From the NCBI RefSeq assembly GCF_000482365.1, contig NZ_KI535308.1:220323-284322 (forward strand): DNA of 64,000 nucleotides. Reading direction: 5' to 3'. The DNA is from Porphyromonas uenonis DSM 23387 = JCM 13868. Lineage in GTDB: Bacteria; Bacteroidota; Bacteroidia; Bacteroidales; Porphyromonadaceae. The notes under the pieces were generated by a model, which did not search any database, had not been told where the DNA came from, and saw only the letters and a program-made list of their open reading frames with translations. The position numbers and the translations under genes are program-made. Shown here piece after piece: positions 6,316 through 15,453 of the stretch. The first letter of the stretch is position 1, and every line of letters starts with the position of its first letter.

Positions 6316-8931
6316 ATGCTGGCGCGCATCATCTTACCTCTAGCCCTCGAGGAGGAGTACACCTATCGTGTACCCGAGGCCCTGTGTGAACAGGCGAGGG
6401 TGGGTATGCGTGCTCTAGTACAGTTTGGCAGTAAGCGCTACTACTACGCTATCATATCTCAGCTGATCGAGGAGTCGGACAGACCTCTCGGTCAGCTGAA
6501 GTCTATTATAGCCCTACCCGACCGAGAGGCGATAGTGACTCAAAGTGAGATCGACCTCTGGCGCTGGGGCGCTACCTATTATATCTGTTCGCTGGGCGCT
6601 TGGCTCACGGCTGCTATACCGAGTAGCTACCTACCCTCTAGCGAGACGCAGGTGGCGTGGCGAGAGCCTGACGAAACGCCCGAAGGCGATCAAGCGACCG
6701 ACTACAAAGCGACCGAGCTATCGGAAGAGATACGTCGTGAGCTCCTCTCCATGCGAGGGCATCAGGCGAAAGTAAGCAAGCTGGCGAAGATACTCGGCGA
6801 TCGTATCTATCCCGAGATAGACCGACTCCTTCATGCTGGCGTACTCATCGGCAGCGAGTCCATACCACGCTACAGTCGATCCGTACAGGTCGGCTCGCCA
6901 GCCGTGCAGTTTGCTGAGGAGCTATGCTCCGAGGAGTCCCTCTCCGAGCTTGTTGAGAGCCTCTCGCGAGCCAAAGCACAGAGAGCTATGGTAGAGCAAA
7001 TGATCGACCTCCTCTATCAGCATGAGTTACCGCTCGACACACCCCTACTCCGAGAGACACTCGTTGGTCGGGACACCAATAGGCAGGCGACCCTCCGCGC
7101 ACTCATCAAGCGGGACGTCCTGCGAGAGACTGCGACACTCTCCGATCCGCTCATACGCCCCACGGTACAGCGCACAGCCTCGGCAAACGAAGATAGCCGA
7201 CAGAGCCAACTCTTCAAGTGTCTCATTGGCGAAATCTCCCGCCCCGTACTCTACCAAGCTACCAGCAATGAAGAGCAAATAGAGCTAGTCGTCTCAATGG
7301 TTGAGCAGATGCTACAGCGAAGCCCTTCGGCACAGGTAGCTATCTACGTGCCCCAGCTCTTTCTCTTTGACCAAAGCCTCCTCTACAGTGCCCTGCAGCA
7401 ACTAGCTAGAGGGGGCAGAGCGGCACGACGGACGACTCCATTTGACCTAGTCCTGTACAGCTCCTCCACGACAGACGCTGAGCGGATGGCACTCCGTGCT
7501 AGACTCCTCGGGCTGACGCACCGAGAGCGTGGTCTCATCGTCCTCACCTCTCGTATGGGCAGCCTTCTTCCGCTCTCGCACTGTGATCTAGTCATCGTGA
7601 CCGACGAAGAGAGCAGTCGCTACAAGCAGTCCGAGCCAGCGCCTCGCTATCATGCTCGTGACCTGACAGTTGTCGCCTGCAAGAACAGCCAGACACCGCT
7701 CCTACTGACTACCGTTGCGCCTTCTGCTGAAGCTCTGTACAACGTAGAGCGAGGATACTACTGCTCGCTCAATCAGCTAAGCGAACCGACCACTCCAACC
7801 ACTCCGACCACTCCGAAGGCGCCACGCCCCTTCGAGCTCATCGACCTATCCCTACAGCGTAAGCAGGGCAAGCTTCCGTGGGGACAGATGCTCTCCATAG
7901 AGCTACGCAAAGCTCTCCTCGACCAGTGCCAGGCGGGACACAAAAGCATCCTCCTCCTCAATCGTCGTGGCTATGCCCCGCATCTCGTCTGTAGACATTG
8001 CCAGAAGACCCTCCAGTGTCCCAATTGTGATGTCGGACTGGTCTACCATAAGTCCACGCAGAGCGTCAGCTGTAGCTACTGCAACTTCTCCGCGCCCGCT
8101 CCTCGTGCCTGTCCTCATTGCCATCAGAGTGATACGCCAACTCTAGGCAAGAGCGAAGCTCCGACAGATAGCAACCTTGGCGCCTTCAGCATACAGGGCT
8201 ACGGCGTGGAGCGTATCGCCGAGGAGCTCACGCTCTTCATTCCGTCTGAGATTCCCATCCTGGAGCTCAGCGCTTCGCAATATTATAATAAGGAGTCGCA
8301 GCAACGGATGCGTCAACTGATACGTAGCGATGAGCCAGCCATCCTGGTCGGCACCTCGAGCCTTATCTATCTAGATGCCATCCGCAATGTGGGGCTTATT
8401 GGTTTGGCAAACCTAGACCAACTGATCGTAGGCGATGACTTTAGAGCTAACGAGCGAGCCTATGCTGCGCTCAGCCGATTCGGAAGTAACTACCCCACGG
8501 CACAGCTTTACATACAGAGTTACCAGACCGACACCCCACTACTGGACAGTCTGCAGGACGGAGCCACGGCAGAGCCTTATGGCGTAGGCGAGCTAGCTGA
8601 GCGGAAGTATCTCCACTTCCCCCCCTACGTACGCCTCATCTACATCTATGTACGAGGAGCCTCCGAGGGTGACGTCTGCTATACCGTAGCGACCCTATCA
8701 CGTCTGATGCAGGCAGAGCCGTTTCAGTCACTATGGCAAGCCTCGGCACCCATTGCACCCTACGTGTCTTGGGTGCGTATGCGCCATATTCGCTATATTT
8801 GCATGAGAATACGTCCCTCCAGTTCCTGGCGGGAGGTGCGTACGCAGATTTGTCATATTATCTCCACGGTACAGAAGAGCGCTATCCAAGCGCGACGAGT
8901 ACAGATCTACTGCGATGTAGATCCTCTCTAG
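6316..8931 (+). CDS. priA: PriA-like replication restart protein with degenerate helicase motifs
   Basis: 871 residues, collinear with PriA: N-terminal 3'-DNA-binding domain (ARIILPLALEEEYTYRVPE), a winged-helix region, helicase lobes, and the inserted zinc site with eight Cys (559, 562, 568, 571, 586, 589, 599, 602). The ATPase motifs are not intact. Where Walker A GSGKT should be (around residues 305-320) the sequence is RPVLYQATSNEEQ. Motif II DEEH reads DEESS (about 429). Motif III SAT reads TTVAPS. The QVAGRAGR motif VI is replaced by LSRFGSNYPTA (about 717). A Thr-Pro rich linker (TTPTTPTTP) lies near residues 492-502. It is thus likely a structural primosome loader without helicase activity. 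Frame is intact along its length, so it is not a simple pseudogene. Confidence 0.88.
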   Translation: MLARIILPLALEEEYTYRVPEALCEQARVGMRALVQFGSKRYYYAIISQLIEESDRPLGQLKSIIALPDREAIVTQSEIDLWRWGATYYICSLGAWLTAAIPSSYLPSSETQVAWREPDETPEGDQATDYKATELSEEIRRELLSMRGHQAKVSKLAKILGDRIYPEIDRLLHAGVLIGSESIPRYSRSVQVGSPAVQFAEELCSEESLSELVESLSRAKAQRAMVEQMIDLLYQHELPLDTPLLRETLVGRDTNRQATLRALIKRDVLRETATLSDPLIRPTVQRTASANEDSRQSQLFKCLIGEISRPVLYQATSNEEQIELVVSMVEQMLQRSPSAQVAIYVPQLFLFDQSLLYSALQQLARGGRAARRTTPFDLVLYSSSTTDAERMALRARLLGLTHRERGLIVLTSRMGSLLPLSHCDLVIVTDEESSRYKQSEPAPRYHARDLTVVACKNSQTPLLLTTVAPSAEALYNVERGYYCSLNQLSEPTTPTTPTTPKAPRPFELIDLSLQRKQGKLPWGQMLSIELRKALLDQCQAGHKSILLLNRRGYAPHLVCRHCQKTLQCPNCDVGLVYHKSTQSVSCSYCNFSAPAPRACPHCHQSDTPTLGKSEAPTDSNLGAFSIQGYGVERIAEELTLFIPSEIPILELSASQYYNKESQQRMRQLIRSDEPAILVGTSSLIYLDAIRNVGLIGLANLDQLIVGDDFRANERAYAALSRFGSNYPTAQLYIQSYQTDTPLLDSLQDGATAEPYGVGELAERKYLHFPPYVRLIYIYVRGASEGDVCYTVATLSRLMQAEPFQSLWQASAPIAPYVSWVRMRHIRYICMRIRPSSSWREVRTQICHIISTVQKSAIQARRVQIYCDVDPL

Positions 8932-9003
8932 CGTCCTGACGAGCCAGCTCCTCAACTTGATCGTGAAGTCTTATAACCCATTATAGTCCCCTGAATAGTA
9001 TCC

Positions 9004-10386
9004 ATGTATCACTATCGCTTTACCTTATTACTACTCATCACCCTCCTCGGATTGCCTCCACTGGTAGCACAGACACCCCACTCAGCAGAGAGACACAGCA
9101 TGGCAGACAGCGTCACGGCACCCTCCGTCGAGCTCACCACGCTCAAGGTGCAGTACCTCCTCAACCGCACCAATCCCGTAGCGCCACTACCCAAAGAGGT
9201 ACTCCCCACGACGCTCCTGGTGCAAGCTCCCCTCTCGTCAGCCGTGAGCGTCATCACCAGTGACAAAAGCAACGAACTATCCCTAGACTTACCTACCACC
9301 TTGGTCAGCAAAAGCGACCCACTCGCTACAGCACTGCACGGAGAGGAACTACAGCTCCCCGCACTACAGCAATACTACGAGCGTAGCTTGCAAAGCGTCA
9401 ACCAGCTCAAGCTCGCCAGCCCAGCACTGATCTCTCGTCAGGAGGGAGACCTACTGGCGCACCGTATCGACATAACCACCGTCGGGGGGTCAAAGCCCAT
9501 CGTCGCAGCAACCGTCAATACGCCCTTTGCAGGCGTTGATGCGTCAGACCAGCTCCACGGCGTCACGCTAGCCAGGAAGTATTGGTTCCCTGGGTTAGAA
9601 AGCAGCATACAGTTTAGCCAGACCTACATCTCTCCAAACTGGCACAAGGGAGGTAATAGCGCCCTGGCACTCCACAGCAAGCAGCTCCTCCGCCTCAGCT
9701 ACGAGCGGGACAAGGTCAACTGGCTCAACGAACTAGAGTGGCGTATCGGTCTCAACGCCGAGATACGTGACTCACTCCAGGGGTACAACATCTCCGACGA
9801 CCTCCTCCGCCTGCGTAGCAACCTAGGCATCAAAGCCTTCAAGGGGTGGTACTACTCACTCGATGTAGAGGCACGCACACAGGCTTTTGAGCAGCGCTCA
9901 GAAGACAAGAAGGTGCTTTACTCGGCCTTTGCCTCACCACTCACGCTCACTGCTGGTCTCGGTATGAAGTGGGTCGTAGACAACAAGTCCAAGACCCACT
10001 ACGGTCGTCGCTTCCGACTCGATCTCAACATCGCTCCCCTCGCCTATGACTTCAAGTGGTCCGCACGCAAGGATATAGATATGACCCGACATGGCTTTAA
10101 GGAGGGTAAAAACATCTACAGCGCCATCGGCTCCATGCTGCGCGCCAATATGATTTGGGACTTCACCGACACCTTTGCTTGGGAGTCGCGACTCTACTAC
10201 AATACCAGCTACAAGCGCATCGAGACGGAATTTGAGAATTCACTCATCTTCGCCTTCAGTCGCTACTTCTCCACCCGTGTCAACGTCCTGCTTCGCTACG
10301 ACGATGCGGTACCGCTCACCCCAGAGAATAGATCTCGCCTACAGATCTACCAGATGCTGACTGTCGGCTTTGACTTGAAGATTTAA
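9004..10386 (+). CDS. DUF3078 family outer-membrane protein
   Basis: 460 residues. Signal peptide MYHYRFTLLLLITLLGLPPLVAQ with cleavage after A-Q. The middle has the DUF3078 pattern: SNWHKGGN-like sequence (ISPNWHKGGNSALAL, near residue 215), followed by alternating beta-strands with aromatic ends (YERDKVNWLNELEWRIGLNAE). The C-terminus LTVGFDLKI looks like a terminal strand for barrel assembly. Expected to be an outer-membrane beta-barrel of unknown function; the family is common in Bacteroidota. The first 190 residues are less typical and may be periplasmic. tgt begins 21 nt downstream, so the two are probably cotranscribed. Confidence 0.82.
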   Translation: MYHYRFTLLLLITLLGLPPLVAQTPHSAERHSMADSVTAPSVELTTLKVQYLLNRTNPVAPLPKEVLPTTLLVQAPLSSAVSVITSDKSNELSLDLPTTLVSKSDPLATALHGEELQLPALQQYYERSLQSVNQLKLASPALISRQEGDLLAHRIDITTVGGSKPIVAATVNTPFAGVDASDQLHGVTLARKYWFPGLESSIQFSQTYISPNWHKGGNSALALHSKQLLRLSYERDKVNWLNELEWRIGLNAEIRDSLQGYNISDDLLRLRSNLGIKAFKGWYYSLDVEARTQAFEQRSEDKKVLYSAFASPLTLTAGLGMKWVVDNKSKTHYGRRFRLDLNIAPLAYDFKWSARKDIDMTRHGFKEGKNIYSAIGSMLRANMIWDFTDTFAWESRLYYNTSYKRIETEFENSLIFAFSRYFSTRVNVLLRYDDAVPLTPENRSRLQIYQMLTVGFDLKI

Positions 10387-10407
10387 TCCTTCCCCCACAC
10401 TGGCACT

Positions 10408-11538
10408 ATGCAGTTTACCATAGACCACACCTGCCCCCATAGCGACGCACGCACTGGTGTCATCAAGACCGCCCACGGAGATATACAGACCCCCGTCTTC
10501 ATGCCTGTGGGTACCGCTGGAGCCATCAAGGCGGTCACGATGGAGCAGATGGAGCAGGAGACCGATGCGCGGATCATCCTCGGCAATACTTACCACCTCT
10601 ACCTGCGTCCCGGCATTGAGATACTCAAAGAGGTCGGTGGGCTCCACCGCTTCGGCACCTGGAGCAAGCCTATCCTGACCGATAGTGGAGGCTACCAAGT
10701 CTTCTCGTTAGCTGCCATGCGACGCATCACCCCCGAGGGAGTCACCTTCGCCTCGCACATCGATGGCTCCAAACACCTCTTCACCCCCGAGCGGGTTATG
10801 GAGATAGAGCGCGCCATCGGAGCGGACATTATGATGGCCTTCGACGAGTGCTGTCCAGGCGATGCCAGCTACACCTATGCCAAGCAGTCACTAGACACCA
10901 CCGAGCAGTGGCTCGACCGCTGCCTCAAGCACCTCGAGCAGACCCCGCCACTCTATGGCTATGAGCAGGCACTCTTCCCGATCGTGCAGGGATGCGTCTA
11001 CCCCGACCTCAGACGTCGAGCTGCCGAGCATATCGCTTCGCTAGGCGCCCCAGGCAATGCCATCGGCGGACTAGCCGTCGGCGAGCCTACCGACAAGATG
11101 TACGAGATGATCGAGCTGACTAATAGCATCCTCCCCAAGGATAAGCCTCGCTACCTGATGGGTGTCGGCACACCCGCCAACATACTAGAGGGCATCGCAC
11201 GAGGCGTCGACATGTTTGACTGTATCATGCCCACACGCAATGCCCGCAATGGTCAGCTCTTCACCTGGCAAGGTACCATCAACATACGCAATGCCAAGTG
11301 GCGCACCTGTCACGAGCCGATAGACCCCGAGGGCACCGCCACGACCGACCACCGCTACACCCGCGCTTACCTCTACCATCTCTTTAAGGCGCAGGAGATT
11401 ACGGGGCTCACACTGGCCAGCATCCACAATATCGCCTTCTACCTCGACCTGGTCAATCAAGCGCACGACCACATCGTCGCAGGCGACTATACCGACTGGA
11501 TGCGCAGCGTCCTACCCGCCCTCACCCGCCGCCTGTAG
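10408..11538 (+). CDS. tgt: Queuine tRNA-ribosyltransferase
   Basis: 376 residues, normal length. It exchanges the wobble guanine of tRNAs for Asp, Asn, His and Tyr with a queuosine precursor. Seen: LTDSGGYQVFS (substrate loop with the general Asp), MAFDECCPGD, GGLAVGEP, PRYLMGVGTP and the nucleophile region FDCIMPTRNARNG. The C-terminal zinc site is altered: the usual C-x-C-x2-C is replaced by DPEGTATTDHRYTRAY, while the later His (SIHNIAFY) remains. From memory this loss is frequent in Bacteroidota Tgt, so the enzyme is still expected to be active. It follows the DUF3078 gene by 21 nt and is followed by a strong hairpin. Confidence 0.95.
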   Translation: MQFTIDHTCPHSDARTGVIKTAHGDIQTPVFMPVGTAGAIKAVTMEQMEQETDARIILGNTYHLYLRPGIEILKEVGGLHRFGTWSKPILTDSGGYQVFSLAAMRRITPEGVTFASHIDGSKHLFTPERVMEIERAIGADIMMAFDECCPGDASYTYAKQSLDTTEQWLDRCLKHLEQTPPLYGYEQALFPIVQGCVYPDLRRRAAEHIASLGAPGNAIGGLAVGEPTDKMYEMIELTNSILPKDKPRYLMGVGTPANILEGIARGVDMFDCIMPTRNARNGQLFTWQGTINIRNAKWRTCHEPIDPEGTATTDHRYTRAYLYHLFKAQEITGLTLASIHNIAFYLDLVNQAHDHIVAGDYTDWMRSVLPALTRRL

Positions 11539-11552
11539 ACCATCACTTCATA

Positions 11553-11587
11553 GGCAAAAGAAGCTCGCGGTTTGTTGTTCTTTTGCC
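11553..11587 (+). terminator. Hairpin after tgt
   Basis: GGCAAAAGAA (11553-11562) pairs perfectly with TTCTTTTGCC (11578-11587) over a 15-nt loop. No clear T-run follows, so it is a likely but not classical terminator. Confidence 0.6.
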
Positions 11588-11705
11588 TCCCGATCTTCCT
11601 TGAGACGGCTTAGCTACGCTACGATCTCGAGGTTTATCTCTTATGCCTCATCTACACTTATAGGTCATTGCTCCGTAGGAGTGTTTCTGTATACACCTTT
11701 TTGTT

Positions 11706-11713
11706 TACCTTTG
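11706..11713 (+). promoter_or_regulatory. -7 element upstream of the hybrid sensor-regulator gene
   Basis: TACCTTTG fits TAnnTTTG; it lies 45-50 nt before the start codons at 11758 and 11797. No convincing -33 TTG at the usual spacing. Confidence 0.55.
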
Positions 11714-11757
11714 TATGCAGATAAGTCACGTCCTAGTCACACAACCTAAACGTAGTC

Positions 11758-14631
11758 ATGATGAGACTATACGCCCCCCTACTAAATACCATAGAGATGA
11801 GCAGGAAGCCCCTAGTCATACTATCCTCTCTCCTCATTGTGGCTTGTCTGCTTGTCTCATCTTGCCAGCAAAGAGACACTGTTACATTTACCGTAGCAGA
11901 GCGTCAGGCTGCTGATAGCCTAGTGCGCGCTACCCAAAACATCGACTCTCTGGCCAGACTGCAGACACGATTGGAGCGTGAAGGCGACATCCTCGGGAGC
12001 ATCGTTGCACTGAGAGTGCTAGGAGATAAGTTTCGCAATGAGAGTAACTTTGACAAGGCACTAACCACACATAGCGAGGGATTGAAGCAGGCGGAGACGA
12101 TCCTAGACACACTGGAGTGGGTACGGGCACTAAATAATGTAGGTACAGACTACCGACGGATGGGCATCCTAGACATTGCTCAGGAGTATCACTACCAGGC
12201 GTGGAGCCTGTGCAAAGTCACCACCGACACCTCTTTTGTCGCTATCAAGAATCAGGCTAAGTCTCTCAACGGACTAGGCAACATCTACCTCACGCTCGGC
12301 AACTATGAGCGTGCCGACAGCGCTCTACGCAAAGCACTACTCGTAGAGCAGCAACTAGGCAGTATGGTGGGAGTAGCTATCAACTATGCCAACCTCGGGT
12401 CTATCTTCGAGCATCGTGGTGAGATCGACTCGGCTTGGACATATTATAGGTACTCCATGGATGCCAACCAAAAGGCTGGGAGTTCCCTAGGCATAGCGCT
12501 GTGTCACTCTTACTTTGGCTCCCTCTATGAGCAAGCCCATCAGTATGACAAGGCTGCTCAGGAGTATGAGGCTGGCTATCAACTGATGCGCGACTCTAAA
12601 GATGAGTGGCACAAGCTCAACCTGCTCGTAGCGCTAGCTAGCGTCCACAATGCCACACGGGATGACGCTAAGATGCTACAATACCTTGATCAGGCACGGA
12701 GCAGTGCCGAGAAGATAGAAGACACGGAGCATCTAGCAGACATCTACACCCTCTACTACCAGTACTACAAGCGCCTAGGAGACTGGCACGCAGCGCTAGA
12801 GGCCTATGAGCAGGCTACTGAAATGAAGCAAAGCATCCTAGACATGGACAAATTCAATAGGATGCAAAATACCAGCCTCAACATCGAGCGAAACATACAA
12901 AACAAGAAGATGAATGAAGCGAAGATCAAGCTAGAGCACGAGCGAGCAGAGCGACGTGTAGAGAACATCACCTTTACCGTCATAGCGCTACTGCTCCTTG
13001 GGTCGCTAGGCTTCTTCCTTTATATTCAGCGAATACTGCGTCGTAGCCATAAGAAGCTCAAGAGGATGTCCTCTATGCGGGAAAACTTCTTTACCAATAT
13101 CACCCACGAGTTTCGCACCCCTCTGACCATCATCCTAGGAGTGAGTCAAGAGCTACAGCAAGAGGAGTCTGAGCAGATCAGAGAGCGTGCGAAGAACATC
13201 GAGCGACAAGGGCAGGGACTCCTTACGCTCATCAATCAGCTACTAGATATCTCTAAGATCAAGTCTTCTGTAGGCGATTCTCGCAGTTGTCGAGGCAATG
13301 TCACGGCACACATTGCTATGATCGTCGACTCCTATCGTGACTACGCCCATAGTCGATACATAGAGCTCACCTACCTGCCCCAAGATCAGGTAGAGATGAC
13401 CTTCGTACCAGACTATGTCAATAAGGTTTTCAACAATCTACTCTCCAACGCCTTCAAGTTCACGCCCCCGCAAGGCAAAATAAGCATCACCTTATGGCGT
13501 GTTGACGACTCCTTACACATCGATGTAACCGACACAGGTCATGGTATGGATAGCGAGACCGTGGAGCATGCCTTCGAGCCATTTTATCAAGCTGAGGGTG
13601 ACTCCAAGTACATTGGCACGGGCATAGGACTGGCTTTAGTCCATCAGATTGTCAAAGCTTCCAAAGGGCAGATTACCCTCGAGAGCAAGCTAGGCGAAGG
13701 GACCACCTTTCACATCATTGTCCCGATCATTGATGATCAAACCGTTTCTCAGCAAGTCATCCCAAAGGTAACCAATACGCCTCTGCTACCACATCTAGAG
13801 GCCGATCTGCAGGATAGCGAGTGTGAGCAGGACGAGCCCTGTCGTCTGCTCATCATAGAGGACAACCACGACATAGCCCACTATATTGGCTCCCAGTTTG
13901 AGGATCACTATAGTGTATTCTATGCGACAGACGGAGCGGAGGGCTTCAAGAGAGCCGTAGAGCTAGTGCCCGACATCATCATCACTGACCTCATGATGCC
14001 TGGGCTCAATGGGCTAGACCTATGCCGACAGATACGTAGTAACGAGATCGTAAACCATATACCGATCATCGTCGTCACAGCAAAAGTCTCCGAGGAGGAG
14101 CGCATCAGGGGCATAGAGGCAGGAGCTGACGCCTATCTCACTAAGCCCTTTAACACTACCGAGCTGCGCATGCAGGTAGAGAAGCTACTCGACAGTAGGA
14201 GGACCCTACGCCAGAAGTTCGCTCAGACAGTCATCAAGAGGCAAGAAGAGGACAAGTCAGAGACCAGCAAACTAGAAGAGGCAGATATCACCTTCCTGAC
14301 CAAAGTATCTACGATAGTTAATCAGCAGATCAGCAAAAACAAGGATACGAACGTGGAGGAAATCGCCGCCAGCCTCTACATGAGTAGCCGCCAGCTATAC
14401 CGCAAGTTGAAAGCTCTCACAGGCTACGCCCCCTCAGCTTATATACTACGGCTCAAGATACGCAAGGCGTGTGAGCTGATGGATCAAGACACTGAGATGA
14501 GCCTCACAGACATCGCCTGCCAGAGTGGCTTCGATACTTACCCCAACTTCTCTCGCTCATTCAAGAGCATCTGCGAGATATCTCCCTCCAAGTATAGAGA
14601 TCAGAAAAGCATCATGACAGTCCACGACTAA
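11758..14631 (+). CDS. Hybrid two-component regulator: TPR sensor, histidine kinase, receiver, AraC-type HTH
   Basis: 957 residues in one chain. A lipoprotein-like signal (ILSSLLIVACLLVSSC) is followed by TPR repeats (about residues 40-390), a transmembrane helix (about 404-424) and a HisKA domain with His450 in NITHEFRTPLT. The ATPase domain has N box NLLSNAFKFTP, DTGHGMD and GTGIGLALVHQI. A receiver domain with Asp744 (ITDLMMPG) and a C-terminal AraC HTH (about 855-955) complete it. The alternative start at 11797 (residue 14) gives a more typical 22-residue signal. It lies directly upstream of, and on the same strand as, the fimbrial operon. P. gingivalis FimS/FimR, which also has a TPR sensor, controls fimA, so this fused protein is a reasonable local fimbrial regulator. 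The stimulus is unknown. Confidence 0.92.
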   Translation: MMRLYAPLLNTIEMSRKPLVILSSLLIVACLLVSSCQQRDTVTFTVAERQAADSLVRATQNIDSLARLQTRLEREGDILGSIVALRVLGDKFRNESNFDKALTTHSEGLKQAETILDTLEWVRALNNVGTDYRRMGILDIAQEYHYQAWSLCKVTTDTSFVAIKNQAKSLNGLGNIYLTLGNYERADSALRKALLVEQQLGSMVGVAINYANLGSIFEHRGEIDSAWTYYRYSMDANQKAGSSLGIALCHSYFGSLYEQAHQYDKAAQEYEAGYQLMRDSKDEWHKLNLLVALASVHNATRDDAKMLQYLDQARSSAEKIEDTEHLADIYTLYYQYYKRLGDWHAALEAYEQATEMKQSILDMDKFNRMQNTSLNIERNIQNKKMNEAKIKLEHERAERRVENITFTVIALLLLGSLGFFLYIQRILRRSHKKLKRMSSMRENFFTNITHEFRTPLTIILGVSQELQQEESEQIRERAKNIERQGQGLLTLINQLLDISKIKSSVGDSRSCRGNVTAHIAMIVDSYRDYAHSRYIELTYLPQDQVEMTFVPDYVNKVFNNLLSNAFKFTPPQGKISITLWRVDDSLHIDVTDTGHGMDSETVEHAFEPFYQAEGDSKYIGTGIGLALVHQIVKASKGQITLESKLGEGTTFHIIVPIIDDQTVSQQVIPKVTNTPLLPHLEADLQDSECEQDEPCRLLIIEDNHDIAHYIGSQFEDHYSVFYATDGAEGFKRAVELVPDIIITDLMMPGLNGLDLCRQIRSNEIVNHIPIIVVTAKVSEEERIRGIEAGADAYLTKPFNTTELRMQVEKLLDSRRTLRQKFAQTVIKRQEEDKSETSKLEEADITFLTKVSTIVNQQISKNKDTNVEEIAASLYMSSRQLYRKLKALTGYAPSAYILRLKIRKACELMDQDTEMSLTDIACQSGFDTYPNFSRSFKSICEISPSKYRDQKSIMTVHD

Positions 14632-14659
14632 AAAGGGTTCGTCTCAGAGACCCGTTTTT
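14630..14659 (+). terminator. Intrinsic terminator of the hybrid regulator gene
   Basis: AAAAAGGGT (14630-14638) and ACCC with a following TTTTT (14650-14659) flank an inner GTCTC-A-GAGAC palindrome. The stem begins inside the stop codon. Confidence 0.75.
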
Positions 14660-14680
14660 GACCTTTACGCCAAAGAGCCA

Positions 14681-14785
14681 CGAGCCGTGCCGCCCCCGAT
14701 CAGCAGGGAGGCACGGCTCGGTGTATAGCGGGAGGACGTCCATTCCCGTCAAAGCGAGACGTGTAGCAGTTGCATCCTGCTGTAT
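14681..14785. repeat. Inverted repeat plus segment related to the window-end tandem repeat
   Basis: CGAGCCGTGCC (14681-14691) and GGCACGGCTCG (14710-14720) form a perfect 11-bp inverted repeat. The following CATTCCCGTCAAAGCGAGAC (around 14741-14760) and GTGTAGCAG resemble the unit found repeatedly at 63682-64000 (CCCGTCAAAGCGAGACGAGTAG). Noncoding dispersed repeat. Confidence 0.7.
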
Positions 14786-14800
14786 TCGAACCACATACGA

Positions 14801-14980
14801 GTTCCAAAAAAAGTTCCCCTCTTGGAACTTTTTAGTTCCAACGGAGGAACTTCTTAGTTCCAACGGAGGAACTTTTCAGTTCCAGCGGAGGAACTTTTCG
14901 ATTCCTAGTGAGGAAAGGCGAAACTCTTCGGACTTGTGATTTGATTCTTCCGAAGTTTCATTGCTTGCTTCCGTAGAGGA
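14801..14980 (+). repeat. Phased palindrome array F, GTTCC-N6-GGAAC type
   Basis: Units GTTCC-N6-GGAAC start at 14813, 14835, 14857 and 14879. They are followed by ATTCC..GGAAA at 14901 and CTTCGG / CTTCCG type units near 14922, 14944 and 14966. The spacing is 22 bp for the first five and 21-22 bp afterwards. It therefore joins the two sequence types of the palindrome family in one array. It lies between the regulator and the fimbrial operon. From 14980 to 15247 I see no gene or clear structure except an inverted CTTATCA at 15199-15205. Confidence 0.85.
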
Positions 14981-15247
14981 TACGCTTGGCAGGTAAGGCT
15001 TCCAGAACAAGCTCCTCCCCCTACAGCGGGCTACTCGTACTCTCTGTACCCTCCGATAGTAGCTTTAGTTCCTAACTACGGTACTCCTCCTCTTAAATAT
15101 CACACGTTCATAGAGGTACTTTGAGTACGAGATGAGCGATTATTCAATGTTTCGTTGAGACATCAGAATCTGTACAAGATCTAGTCAGCGCTCATGCACT
15201 TATCACCAGCAACACGCTATACATCAACGCATTAAAGTGGTCTCCAT

Positions 15248-15317
15248 GTCCGGAAATGATAAGTCGCACCATGTAATCTTGTCTGAATATGATAAGTTTT
15301 CGTCCGCAATTGATAAG
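15248..15317 (+). promoter_or_regulatory. Three phased 16-bp direct repeats, candidate operator of the fimbrial operon
   Basis: GTCCGGAAATGATAAG (15248-15263), GTCTGAATATGATAAG (15281-15296) and GTCCGCAATTGATAAG (15302-15317) agree as GTCYGNAWWTGATAAG. Start-to-start distances are 33 and 21 bp, that is three and two helical turns, so all lie on one face of the DNA. The last copy ends 21 bp before the -7 element, where a -33 box would be. A further CTTATCA (inverted core) is at 15199-15205. This is what a DNA-binding activator site looks like; the adjacent regulator's AraC domain is the obvious candidate. Confidence 0.7.
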
Positions 15318-15338
15318 ATATTTAACACCTTCGAGCTC

Positions 15339-15346
15339 TAATTTTG
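15339..15346 (+). promoter_or_regulatory. -7 element of the fimbrial operon
   Basis: TAATTTTG fits TAnnTTTG. No TTG lies 19-21 bp upstream, as expected for an activator-dependent promoter; the third operator repeat occupies that place. The leader to the first start codon (15454) would be about 100 nt. Confidence 0.65.
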
Positions 15347-15453
15347 CAGCAGAAACCTAGGAGACAGATCAACTACCTCGATCACGAGATGAACATTAGG
15401 TACAGGAGATGCCTCCCTTCCAGATTAGTCATGAAATCGTTATTTCAAACCGT

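Noticed and set aside
6316..8931. priA as a frameshifted pseudogene
   Set aside because: The frame is open for 871 codons, zinc ligands and DNA-binding domain are kept, and changes are confined to ATPase motifs, which does not look like random decay.
14658..14939. 93-codon frame between regulator and fim operon
   Set aside because: It consists of the dispersed inverted repeat and palindrome array F; the repetitive residues simply reflect 22-bp units.
15409..15453. Longer N-terminus for the DUF3575 gene
   Set aside because: Adds 15 residues in front of a normal signal peptide that starts at 15454.
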